Positions 12,773 to 24,650 of a stretch of 64,000 nucleotides of DNA are shown piece by piece. The position numbers and the translations under genes are program-made. Under the pieces are notes generated by a model. The model was not told the origin of the DNA. It saw nothing but the letters and a program-made list of their open reading frames with translations, and did not search any database. The first letter of the stretch is position 1. Each line of letters begins with the position of its first letter. This DNA is from Struthidea cinerea (taxonomy: Eukaryota; Chordata; Aves; Passeriformes; Corcoracidae): contig VZTI01004623.1 of the NCBI GenBank assembly GCA_013397865.1, positions 1,487,043 to 1,551,042 of the forward strand, given 5' to 3'.

Positions 12773-14652
12773 TCCAGATGAGCGATTTATCCCAAAGCCT
12801 GTGGGAAAACTATGAGAAAACAAACTTTCATTTAAACATGAAAGCTTCCCTCCTATGATCATTATGATTTTCAACTCTCTTACCTGTTCCTGCATTCATT
12901 TCCATCCAGGATAATGAGGGTCACATTTGCAGAAAGTGATTTAATTACAGGAACTTTCGCAAAGGAAGGAGTCTTTTTTTCTTTAATCCAGAGTGTTAGC
13001 AATTCCCCACATACTTATGTTCATTTTAAGAATCAATAAAGCACAAACATGTCTAATTACCCTGAAATATTTTGCAAAATCAGAAGTCAGATTATATTTT
13101 GCTTAAGCATCAAATAGAAATTTTAATGTCCGCCAGAATCAATGTGTTACCCCCGGGTCCTAAGATTTTCACTTATATGCTTGATCATACTTTATAATGA
13201 AGGTTTGTAATAAGATGAAAACCTTCCTGAAAGCATTTTCTGTATAATTTACCTTTTTTCCCCACTTTCTGTAGCACAGAGATCCAAATATCATTACTCA
13301 GAAAAATAATGCACAGCTGCTTTTCTTGTCCTGTTCCCTGAATTTACTTGCTGATGAACATCAGCCTGAAATATTTTGATGATTTAATTAAGGCCTTACT
13401 AAAAATAGTTCAGCTGCATTGTAATTCTTCCAAAAGGGGGAGAGCTGCATGGCTGCCCTTTCCGTTCTGCACAGGGAGTGAAGCTGGGCAGGAATTACCT
13501 CCCTCTGTCCTTGACAATCCTGTCAGCTGACATCAGTTCCCAGCCAACTCCACAATTCCCCAAGACCCCCCCACCTTTCCCCTGCACCAGAGTCCCAGTG
13601 GGTGCCAGGGTGGCCCTGGGGTCAGGAGGCAGCCGGGGGGGACAGTGGTGTGGGGTGGCTCTACCCAGCTGCCTCCCAGTGCTGACCGTGCCCTGAATGA
13701 ATGAATGCAAATTCTCTTTTTCCACACTTTCCTTTGCCCCCGGGACGAGCCGTATCTGGGTGTGTGAGGGAAGAGCCGAGGATGGGCTCTGGTCAGAGTC
13801 TCACGTTCCCAGCGTTTCTCCTTTCCCAAGGAGAGTGTCCACAGCCCTTGTCCAGCCCCTGCCCCGGACACCACCAGTGAGGACACAGAGACTTTCCGAG
13901 CCAAGCTGCAGTGCCAGGGGCTTGACAGCAAACACTCACTGGTGTTTGCCAGCACCAGCCATTACCCTGATTACCCCACGTGCCCTCATGGCCGTAGTGG
14001 GATTTCTCACTTTGCCTCTATTTTCCCCACACAGATGAAGCAAGGAATTAAATCCCTGAGCCGGCTCCTGAAGGTCAGACACTCCTGACAAGGGGCTGGG
14101 GGCTGCCAGGGGCTTCCTGGGAAGCACCAGGACCCTTTGTCTGCCCTCCCAGCTCCAGCTGAAGCAAAGCCATGCCCTGCCATGTGCCAAAGCTGGCAAC
14201 GAGGACCAAAAACCCAGGGAAAGATGTAAACAGGGTGGCTGGAATGCAAAGATCAAGCCCATGGGGACTCAGAGGCTTGGTCAGAGCAGTCCCTTCCCTC
14301 TTGGGAGGTTTCCCAGGATGGAGAGCCCACCCCGCAAGGCAGCTGAGGAGTCTCTCACACTCTGCTCTGAGTGCTTGGGGAGATTCAGGGACTAATCAAG
14401 GTGTAAGTTTGGTTACATTTCTTCAAGCTTCCGTTTAGGTGGTGCTACTTGGAATGAAAGTGAAGCAAACAAAATCAAGTTAGTCCACCTTAATTGTAAA
14501 CAAAAGTGTTTGCAAAGGTATTCAATGCAATTTGACTAATCCATTTAAAAGTTAATTCCAATTATTTTCCTGATCTCACTGGGCACACAGGCCCTCATTA
14601 ACTTCAGCAGAACTTGGCGATGCACCAAGCTCCACACTGAATTCAGCCCAGC

Positions 14653-14770
14653 CCAGGCTGGATGAGGCTTTGGAGCAGCCTGGGACAGTGGAAGGTGTCC
14701 CTGCCCATGGCAGGGGGTGGGACTGGGTGAGCTTCAAGGTCCCTCCCAACCCAAACCATTCAGTGACTCT
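14653..14770 (+). mobile_element. CR1 LINE fragment, 3' end
   Basis: Sense copy: ggctttggagcagcctggga, cagtggaaggtgtccctgcc and caaggtccctcccaacccaa, ending near cattcagtgactct. Confidence 0.88.
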
Positions 14771-15358
14771 AAGTCCTGTCCCCCTCCACAGGACCTGGGT
14801 GCTCCCTCCTGCTGTGGCAGGGACTCAGCAAGACTTATGCGGTGGAAGGGTGCCTCTGCCTCTGCCATCCCCGGGATAACCAGAGGGATAAGGGACACTG
14901 TCGCTGTCAGCTCAGCACCTCAGCTACTTAAAATAAATCCTGACTGCAATGCAGAATTGCAATTTTGCCCTTCTGTTTTTAAAAAGGGGTAGGATCAAGT
15001 AGCTGCAGAGCCTGGTCTGCCAAGCGTGCAGCAGCAAGCTATTATTCCTCCCAATTAAAAACCATATTAACATTTGTAGAGCACTGTCATTGAGCCTGTA
15101 ACAATCTCTGCTGGCTCTGCTTTACGTATGAATGAGAACTTAACAGTCCTTTGCAGACAGATGGAAAATGACTTTGCTTTCTCATCTGCTGTGTTTAGAG
15201 ATGTGGAAGCATTAAAAGCTTTAAGCCCCTTCTTAGAAACCCCGCGTTAGTAAAGCCTGTCCATGTCACCAGTGGGACCAGTGGCAGCAGCTGCAGCAGC
15301 GGAGGAGGGAAGGGACTTTCTTCCAAAACAGAAAATCTCTGCCAGGAGTGACCGTAAG

Positions 15359-15527
15359 TCACAGAATCACAGAACAGTTTGGGTTGGAAGGGACCTTAAA
15401 GCCAACCCCGTGCCACCCCTGCCACAGGCAGGGACACCTCCCACTGTCCCAGGGTGCTCCAAGCCCTGCCCAGCGTAGCCTGGGACACTTCCAGGGATGG
15501 GGCAGCCACAGCTGCTCTGGGCACCCT
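15359..15527 (-). mobile_element. CR1 LINE fragment, 3' end
   Basis: Antisense copy from tcacagaatcacagaacagt through ggaagggaccttaaagccaa and cttccagggatggggcagcc to cacagctgctctgggcaccc. Confidence 0.9.
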
Positions 15528-16870
15528 TACGTGGCACAGGTCTGTGCTCCACCTGGGAGGACCAGGGCTGTGTTATGCACAGAGGAGCATCCCGGTGCTC
15601 CCCACGCCTGTTCCCACGTGCAGAGCCCCAGGAGGAGGCAGTGGATGTGCAGAGAAGCCTTTCCTGCTGTCAGCTCCCATCTCCCACCTCGGCTGGCACT
15701 GCCTGCTCTGCTGCTTCGGGCCCATCCATCACTGCCACTCACTCTGAAGTTTTCCAAACATCACTGAGAGCAAACCCACAATATGTTTCCTCCAAACAGT
15801 GCAAATGAGCCCAACAAATTCCACTCATCACAGCCTTGCACTTCAAGGTGCTCTATTAATATTATTGAGTCTGTGGGTGTGAGTCAAACTTGTCCAGTCA
15901 CCGCTGATGCTGGGGGTGGGGAGGCCGTGACTCACCTCCCCTGAACTTCTCTCCGTAAGTTTAGTGCAGCCCAGTCACCACCAGATGAGTTGGAACCGGC
16001 TATTCCAGCCTAATGCACAAAAACACGAACTTTCAGGGCTAAAGCTGCAGTGACAGGTGTTTCTTTCGTCACCCTCAGTGTTACTGCCAGTCAGAATGTA
16101 AGCAGCCACGTCAAGAGGGCCTTTGCCTTGCTGTCCTTGGATTTTCCAAGCCCTCACAGCTTCAGAGATAACTCAGTGTTGGTCTGGTTTTCTGTAAAGT
16201 GCAAGTGACCCTCATTTCCACATCCTTCCTTCCCCTTAATTGCTTCATTCTCTTCCAGCCTCTCAGCCTGTTAAACCCAATGGTTTTGCTCTGCACATCA
16301 CAAGCTGATCCTGTTCTTAAAAAGGTTCAGCTGAGTTCTTTTTGCTGCTTTTGTATTGTAGATTTATTCAAAAATTATAAACAAAAAAGTCCCAAGCAGA
16401 AATCTCTTTTTTTTCTTCTAAAAATATTCAGAACAAGACTTGTGGAACATCAGGAATAATGATTCAATGATTCAATCCAGATAGATTTCAACAGCAAGGA
16501 GAAAAAAAAGAATTTCTTGAGAATGGCAGATTGAGAAATGACTACATTACATATATTAAAAAAAGAGCGTGTTAAACTTCCTAACTTACTAGACTTCCTG
16601 CCACAGATCTATTAAATGGGATGTAAAGGAGGCAGAGAGTCCAAATCAAAGCCCTCCTCTCGAACGAAGCCACCAGGAATGTGCCCGTGTCCCTCCCCAT
16701 GTCCCCATGTGCTGGTGGAGGCTGGGGCAGGGCTGGAGGAGCCAGGGGGAGGTGACCCACCAGCTCACCTGAGAGCACCACAGGTGAGCCCAGGAGAGGC
16801 TGTTCCATGGAAGAGATACAGATTCAGGTTTTAGCTCCTTGTTCCAGGCTGTGTTTCAGCCAAGGACCTT

Positions 16871-17014
16871 TGGAAGTGTCCAAGGCCAGGCCAGATGGGG
16901 CTTGGAGCAACCTGGGATAGTGGAAGGTGTCCCTGCCCGTGGCAGGGGTGGAACTGGATGAGCTTTAAGGTCCCTTCCAGCCCAAACCATTCTGGGGTTC
17001 TGGGATTCTCTGAT
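16871..17014 (+). mobile_element. CR1 LINE fragment, 3' end
   Basis: Sense copy: tggaagtgtccaaggccagg, gggcttggagcaacctggga and gagctttaaggtcccttcca, ending in ttctgggattctctgat. Confidence 0.9.
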
Positions 17015-18004
17015 CTTCACCAGGACCCTGAGCTCATGAGCAGAGCCATGAACAGATCCCACTTGGTAGAGAAAAGAGGCTTTGGGGATTGCAGGATTTT
17101 TTCCTTTGTGGCAAATTTATACTTGGGGAAGTACTTTACACATCAGGGGATTCAGACAGGCCCCTAATGGAGTTTTCAGAGGTCCCAGGCTACATTGATT
17201 TCATGCCTATCTACACCTTTCAGGGCTTTAGCACATTTTGGAATCTGGCCGGAGGATCTCTACTGAAGCTTATTTTGGCAGAGCTTTCACTCGAGATGTG
17301 TGGCCAAATCCTCAGCTAAGATAAATCACTGACACAAGTGGCACTATGCTGATTTGCACCAGTCACAGAGTTTAAATTAAAATTTAATTGAAAACTTTAG
17401 CTGTCATTAATTTTCAATGAATGGCTTTTGCAAGAATGCAGCCAGATCTCCACCAGTCCAGTCTCCTGCCTGGCCGTCTCCAACAAAGGAACAAAGAAAT
17501 GCTGATTAGCACAGCCATGCCTGATGTATTTTGGTCCTCTGCCTTTACCTTTCCCTTCAGCACTGTCTGCCAGCACAGCCTGTGTGATCCTTTCTGTCAG
17601 GAGATCAGTTATTTCCATGCAAATCTCCTTAGTTATCGTCACCCTCTCCTACAGAGTAATTGACTTTCTGGGGCCTGGGCTGTGTCATGGTTTCCCCATC
17701 TAGGGCTTCTATTATGTTGCATCTTCTATTAAGTGTTGCCCTAGAAATGTGAGCAAAAAGCAGGAATTTACAAGATAATGTGTGTGCACGTGTGTGCACA
17801 TTCATCTGCACGGCCACACACACAAATGGTGATGGGTACTCCAGGATATTGGTTTTAACAGGATAATAAATTAATTTTGACTTTGGAGAAGGGATTCCCA
17901 CAACTTGCTTGTAGCATGTAAATATTTCACTTAGATTTCTTTTGGAAATAGTTTGCAGTCCAGAAGAATTCCTGTCTACCCATAGCATAAAATCCAGGAG
18001 AATC

Positions 18005-18384
18005 GGGATTGTTCAGCCTGGAGAAGAGAAGCTTCAGGGTGACCTAATTGTGACTTCCCAGTACCTGCAGACAGAAAGGTGGAGAGAAACTGCTTACAAA
18101 GGCCCGGAGTGCCAGGACAAGGGGGAATGGCTTCCCCCTGCCAGGGGCCAGGGTTAGATGGGATATTGGGAGGAAATTCTTCCCTATGAGGTTGGGGAGG
18201 CCCTGGCACAGGGTGCCCAGAGCAGCTGTGGCTGCCCCATCCCTGGGAGTGTCCAAGGCCAGGTTGGATGGGGCTTGGTGCAGCCTGGGACAGTGGAAGT
18301 GTCCCTGCCATGGCAGGGACTGTAACAGGATGAGCTTTAAGGTCCCATCCAGACAAACCATTCCACAATTGTGTGATTTTATGA
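18005..18384 (+). mobile_element. CR1 LINE fragment, longest copy in window
   Basis: Sense CR1 begins at about gggattgttcagcctggaga, passes gccaggacaagggggaatgg and ggaggaaattcttccctatg, and ends in caattgtgtgattttatgat. It belongs to the same or a close subfamily as the copy at 10759-11068. The 5' boundary is approximate because the leading part is diverged. Confidence 0.9.
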
Positions 18385-18470
18385 TCCACACCTGCTTGCC
18401 AGGCTCATCCCAAAGAAATAAAGGCAGGTGTCACTTTTCAAGTAAAAGTGGTTCCTACTTGAAGCATAAA

Positions 18471-18640
18471 GATTATGGAATATCCTGAGCTGAAAGGGAC
18501 CCACAGGGCTCATCCAGTCCAGCTCCTGGCCCTGCACAGGACACCCAAAAACCCCATCCTGTGCCTGAGAGCGGTGTCCAAACACTCCTGGAGCTCTGGC
18601 AGCCTTGGGGCTCTGACTGTTCCCTGGGGAGCCTGTTCCT
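18471..18640 (-). mobile_element. CR1 LINE fragment, different subfamily
   Basis: Antisense copy: cctgagctgaaagggaccca, cagggctcatccagtccagc, ggccctgcacaggacaccca and tgtccaaacactcctggagc, ending tccctggggagcctgttc. The internal sequence differs from the copy just to the left, so it is a separate insertion, arranged with its 3' tail facing that copy's tail. Confidence 0.82.
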
Positions 18641-21600
18641 ACCGTAGCCAAGCCATCCGGAGCACGAGGTAACAGGGGGAGTAGGATGACTGATGTAACG
18701 AGTGATCTAATTTCCCGATCGGTTAATCCCGAATTAAAATCCTTGTGCTAAGATTTAGGTCTCTGGTAGTGTGGAGCCACAGTTGGAAGCGGAGCCCAGC
18801 TCATAATGAAGTGACTCCCATTAGCAGGGGACGGCGTCCCTCGTTAGGCAGCACCACTGCTCCTGCAAATGAAGAAAAATGCTTTAGACGGGACGTAATC
18901 GGGCATGGAGAGGCACAGCCACGGCACCGAAGTTGAGGTGACTTCAGAGAGATGTGATTCTGTGCAGCAGCAGAGCACAGGAATTGTGCTGATGAGGCTT
19001 TAAAATAACAGAGAGAGAGAATTGTGCTGGAATTTTCATGGATGGGAAGTATTTCTCACCTTGTAAGTCTGTGCAGGACTAACTTCATGTTAGTATAAGC
19101 TTTAGGGAAAGGTGTTGAGAGGCAGAGGTCACGGGATAGGGCTCAGAGACAGGAACTGTGGGAATTATTGGAAAAGAAGGGGAAGCTGGCAACTGGTTTT
19201 GATGGGATGCTGAGGGCGGAGGAGGAGTTTGCATCAATGCTGCTGAGTGGGAGGGAGAGTGGGATGGAGAGAGGGGAGGAAGCAGCCAGGAAGTCTCCAG
19301 CCCAGTAACAGGAGGACTCTGAGATTCAAGGGGTATGTAGAGATGAGGCTCCCATATTTCACGTGCCAAATCACTTAATTATTCATAATTGAAAATCCAT
19401 TGGCTTACCTGGAATTGCTTCCCAACAGCTGCATGCACAAAGAGCAGGTTTGGTCTCTGTCTGGCGGTTTTGTCAGATGCTTTCTTGGCCCAGGGAGGCA
19501 GATTTTGAAGATGCTCTGGAACAGTGCAGTGGTGGGAGCCAGGGCAGAGGGCCTCTGGTTTGCACAGAGGCTCAGTGTCCTCCAAGAGCCCACTCTGAAC
19601 CTGCTCCAGGGGAGTTTTCCACTGTGCTGTGCATGGAATGGACCCTCAGTGTCAGTGGCTCACCCCAGAGTGTTCTGACAGTGGGTGAGAGGGGGGTGCT
19701 TTTCCAGTGGGTTTGTTTTCAATTCCATCCCTGACTCTAAATCCATCGAGTGAAAAAACTCGTCAGTGCAGGGCAGTATTAATTCTGCAGCTTGGCTGTG
19801 AACTTCAGCTCCTTGTCTGTGACTCGCGCTCGGGAAATGCCAGGGGGAGGGTAACCTTTCGCAAGGGCCGGTTGTCTCAAAGCACGACTCTGCTCCGCTT
19901 TCAGGAGAGCAAATGGCGACATGATGAGGGCAGGTGAAAGAGCAAAGCTCTTGTGCGTGTCCTGCACAGCTGGGTACTGCTGTGTTGCTTTCCAGCAGGA
20001 ATGGTTTGTCCAACTGTATTGTGATCTGAATCTCACCCTTCCTCCCACAGACATCTCCGTCTCTCTTTGTTTTCATTCCTTCATTACTATTCCCACATCC
20101 CTCTGTCCCCATTTACTCCCAAGCTCATCCCTGGGCAGGGACTCCTGTCTCCACTGCACATCAGAAATGCCTGTTTGAGCTGTTCTACTCTCCAGCATAT
20201 CACAGATAGTTCCTAAAGGCTTTGTGTGTGATTTTGACTGTTTCTAGTGTAGAGAAACCATCCTCACCCAGTCGATGGCTGTCGGGATTCAGGGTGAGGG
20301 GTGAAGCCTTTCAGAATAGGTTTATTGCAAACAAGGTCTGTAGTAAGTTCAAACTCACTCTGGCTGCCTCTATACCTGGAAAATGTGGAAATACTGAAAA
20401 TCAGCCCAGCCTGCAGAGTTCTCTGTTTCCCCAGTGATGGGAGGTGTCTGTGGCACCCGATGTCAGAGGGGCTGAGCCACCAGGGCCTGTGTCACCCTGA
20501 TTCACACCCAACACAGACTAATCAAACATGACCACAGCCTCAGACAGTGTTGTGTCACAACTGCTTTAAAACACGTTTCCCTTGGATTCATTTTCATGTG
20601 CTGACAAGATCGGGCCCTTGGACTGACAGCAGCAGTTGGAAGCCAGAATGTGACGTGGCCGAGCAGCTCCTTCCAGGCAGTTCTGCCTCTGCCCTGGCTG
20701 CAGCACCAACCCCAGAGCCTCCATCACCATCCCCAGGCACACGAAGCCTCTGTCACTCCCTGCAGTGACTGCTCCTGTCTCCCTGTTCACGCCGTTCTTT
20801 CCAAACAATCCATTTTCCACTGGTGCCAGTCCAGGATCTTCATCAGAGGCAAACTCTGTGCTGAAGAATGTACCTGAGAGAGGGAATATTGCTGTCTCTC
20901 CCTCAGATCATCCTAACGGGACTGAACTCTGTCTATAAACTGTCACTCACTTCCCTGTGATGCTTGAGAAATTCCAGTGGACTGGGTGGAGGTGGGATGA
21001 TGAACGTGGGAAGCTGCTTTGAACACAGGGACAGATTAGGACCCAGTAAATGAATGCCTATTTCTAAACTAAAAGCAACAACAACAGAGGAAAAATAGAA
21101 GATGAGGAAACATCTGGGTGCTCCACTGCTGCTTGGCACAGTGGGAAGCTTGGTCTGGAGCATTTGCTGGGTGCACAGGATCCCTGCACCCTGTAGGAGC
21201 TTCAGGGCAAGGACAGGCTCTAAGAAATGCCATTGCACAGAGGGTAAGAGGGAGTCTGAGCTAACAAACTGCACAGAGGGAAATGGGGAATGTGGGGCAG
21301 AGGCAGGAACAGGTTGCAGCATTCCAGAGCCTGTGCAGCTTCCCGAGGCATCGCTGCCCTCCATCCTCCCTCTGCAGCACTCAGTGCACAGTCCCCGTGC
21401 TTATAAACCCTCTGTGCACGGCACTCAGGCTTCCTTCTCCTTCCTTAAATCCATGGAGGCGTTTCAGCTGGATTTCTGGTGATTTGACTGTCAGTTTTAA
21501 TAAACAGCTTAAACAAACAGCACGTGCCAACCACTCCTGCAGCCTCTCACTTGCTCAAACAGTTGGCAGATTTGAATATTGGGCGATGCATTTAAGGGAA

Positions 21601-23800
21601 GCATTTGTGCTCATGTACCAGGCTGGTGGAACAGCTCGGAGGGAGCAGCGTGGAGGGGGAATCTGAGGGCTCCTGCAGCCCTGGCTGGTGCTCTCGGATG
21701 CTTTCCCCTTTCCCCAAATCCAGTGGCTTTCAGGGTGAAGTTAGTTCTGTATTTCTCGTGGCCTCAGCACAGTCTGGTTATCCCTGCAGCTTGTTGGGAG
21801 CAGCAGTGGTGGGGATGGATTGTGCTGTGAAGTCATGGGCATTGATTTCCAGCTTGAGATCAGTGTTAACTTTGAAAACAATTTCCTAATTTGGCAATTT
21901 TAGGCAGAAATGGATTGAACAGTTGGAAGAAACAAAGAAAAACAGCAAATAAAATAGACAGGGACTAGGGTGGACCATTTATCCTTCCCTCCTGCTCCAA
22001 GAGGTGGTTGGCTGTTCCCAGGTAAGCCCTAGCAGGCACACCCAGCTCATTCCTGGAAGCCTGCACGGGCAGAGGTCTCCACACCATAATCTGTGGTTAT
22101 GAAGGAACGAGAGCTGTGGGGCTGCTGGAGGTGACCCCGAGGGTCCCGTGGATGAGACCACCCATCACCCACGTGTAAGGGTGCTGCTGCCAGTGCTCAT
22201 TAACAGGGACATCATTAGTCCCCTCTCCTCAGTCACCAAATTCCTGCACAAACAATATGATTATATTCAAATTGCTTTAAAACCATTTGAGATTATAAAC
22301 TTTCTTGCCTGTCTGCAAAGTTTTCCTGGTTTGAGGAAGTTCCCTGGTTGGCCCCAGTTTCTTAGTTGGCAGAGGATGGGCAAGGGGTGATGACCATGAT
22401 CACTGCTTGGCCAAAAAGACTTCCAAAGGGGAGGAAAAAAGGATGAAAACAGGGGAGGATGGAAGCTGAAGAAGAAGCTGTTGTTCTCGGTATGTTTGTG
22501 AGAGGAAAAGAGGAGACAACTGAATTATCCAGCAGGTAGGGATAGGAAAAAAAATTCAAATTGATCAAAAAATTAAATATTCATAGGACATTATTCATCA
22601 AGATTCATCTTGACAAGTGGGTGAAATGAGGCAAGGGAAGAAATTAGCTTGCTTGAGAGTGTCAAAGTGATTATGTGATTAAATTGCAATTTATAATTTC
22701 TCCTTCAAAAGTGTTACTCCTTGATTTGTATTTCTGCCCCCTCTCTATTTTCCCAGGTCTCCCATTACGTGTGTGTGACCAGTGCACAGACAGGGCTTGT
22801 CTGAAAGCAAAGCCTCAGACACCTCCTGCCCACACCCGTGCGGGGCCAGGAGATCCCTGTCCCCAGCACATCCCCGCCTGCGTTTCCCATTGTTTGTTTT
22901 CCTAGACGCTCCTCGCACATCTCATGACCATCCTCCCCCATCCCCACGGATCCACAGCTTTATTTACCCATTCCACAGGCTCGTCTCTGCTCCTCTCAGC
23001 TTCTCAGACTGTTGTACTGTATAATCCATCCTCCCGCTGCATCTGGGAGGAGATTTGGTGCAGAAAAGCCGTGTTTTGGTGCTTGTTTCTGTAATCCCCA
23101 AGTGCTGGGGAGGCTGCAGCTTCCACTCACACAACGTTCGCTCCAGCACATCCCAGATGTGCTCAGTACAGGCAGCAAAAGCAGGAAATAAACTTGTTCT
23201 AATATTTTACTCTCATTTAAGAACTCAGCTTCTCACTGTTGTTGCAGTACCTACCCTAGAAAGGGGAGCTATTTCTGTTTTGCTGCCCAATAAAGATTTA
23301 CTGGCATATGCTGGCTGTTTGAAAAAAACCCCACTATTAATTCCTGGCTTGTTTATGAACAGCACAAGGCTTGCACAGGTTAATTAGTTGAAGCAGGCTT
23401 TTCTTCAAGTGAATGAGCAGGCGCAGGGTTTATGGCTCTGTCACCCAGTTTATTTGTTCACTTTCTGTTTTATTTGGAAATACACTTACACAACCATAAA
23501 TAAAATCAGCCATGACAAGGCTTATGTCTGCAGCAAACATTTAAGCCCTGCCAAGGTAGTAATCCACAGAACCCTTGGAGTTATCAGCCTGCAGGAGCTG
23601 GGCTTGTCTCCGAAGTGGTGGGAGAGATGTCTGGGGGCATGGGGCAGTGCCCAGCTGCAGCCAGGGGGGTGGGGGACAGGAAAACTGGTGGGGAAAATGA
23701 CAGTGTCGGGTGGGCTGCAGAGACACCAGCAAAACACGTTGGCTGCTGCTTGTAGGGAGAGAAACTCCCACCTCTGAGCCTCCTCCGGGGGCTCTGCCGG

Positions 23801-24000
23801 TACAGAATCACAGAAGAGGGTTGGAAGGGACCTCTGGATATCATCCAGCCCAACCCCTGCCCAGGCAGGGTCACCTGGAGCAGGGGACACAGGAGCACAT
23901 ATAAGTGGGTTTGGGATGTCTCCAGAGAGGGAGACTCCAGGCCCTCCCTGAGCAGCTGTCCCAGGGCTCTGCACCCTCATGGACAGAAGTTCTCTGAGCG
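23801..24000 (-). mobile_element. CR1 LINE fragment
   Basis: Antisense copy: tacagaatcacagaagaggg, ttggaagggacctctggata, ggcagggtcacctggagcag, gatgtctccagagagggaga and agcagctgtcccagggctct, typical of another CR1 subfamily. Confidence 0.85.
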
Positions 24001-24591
24001 TGAGGGTACGGCCAGTGAGCAGAGGGCTGGGGAGGAGCTATTGAAAGCCAACAAGCAAATCTCATAAGGTGCAGGACTGGGCTGAAAGAGCATTGGAATG
24101 GCACTGAACTCAAGGAAAGCTCAGCCCGATTAAACTGCTTTAAATCCGTTTACTTGGTTGTTTCTGCTTCACTTGCAAGACATCATTATAATCACTTGGC
24201 ATTGGCAAGCCATTACTCAGAGGTTCTGGGCCGGCATAGCAGAAGACATGATTGTCTCATAAACCTGATGAGCCATATTGATTAGTGGAGGATAAGGACT
24301 GGGATTTGAACAGCCCATATTCTTTATTTGTCTCGTTGTTAGGGGTGTGTTTGCAGCCCGGACTCGGCAGTGAGTTATGGGGATGCCGGGTGTTTTTATG
24401 TCACATAACACAGCTCAGCATTTGCATCCCCTCCCCTTGTAACCAAAATCAATAATAGATGGAAAGTGAACTTGGACCCTGCTTTGAATCTCCTTCCCTC
24501 GAAGAAGATGCTGATGGGAAGCACAGCCCAGGGTGTCTGTGAGCTGATGGCAGTGGCAGTTTGGGAGTTATAGCACAGTGTGGCCACTTTG

Positions 24592-24650
24592 GAATGCAAA
24601 TGAGCAACCTTTGATGTTGTGTTGATTAATTATTTGTGTAATGGGAGCGC
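24592..24650. promoter_or_regulatory. Candidate enhancer-like motif cluster
   Basis: A perfect octamer ATGCAAAT (24594-24601) is followed within 8 bases by CTTTGAT (a TCF/LEF-type site) and then by the homeodomain-like ttgattaattatttg. Such packing is common in conserved vertebrate enhancers. This is motif evidence only; conservation was not tested. Confidence 0.3.

Larger units (their letters stand above)
9517..18004. other. Intergenic, with several CR1 fragments listed separately
   Basis: No exon, RNA gene or promoter is recognised. AT-rich blocks free of repeats at 9820-10380 and 12790-13400 contain homeodomain-like TTAATTAA motifs and could be conserved noncoding DNA. A short TG/CA-rich patch lies at 17780-17825. 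Confidence 0.65.
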
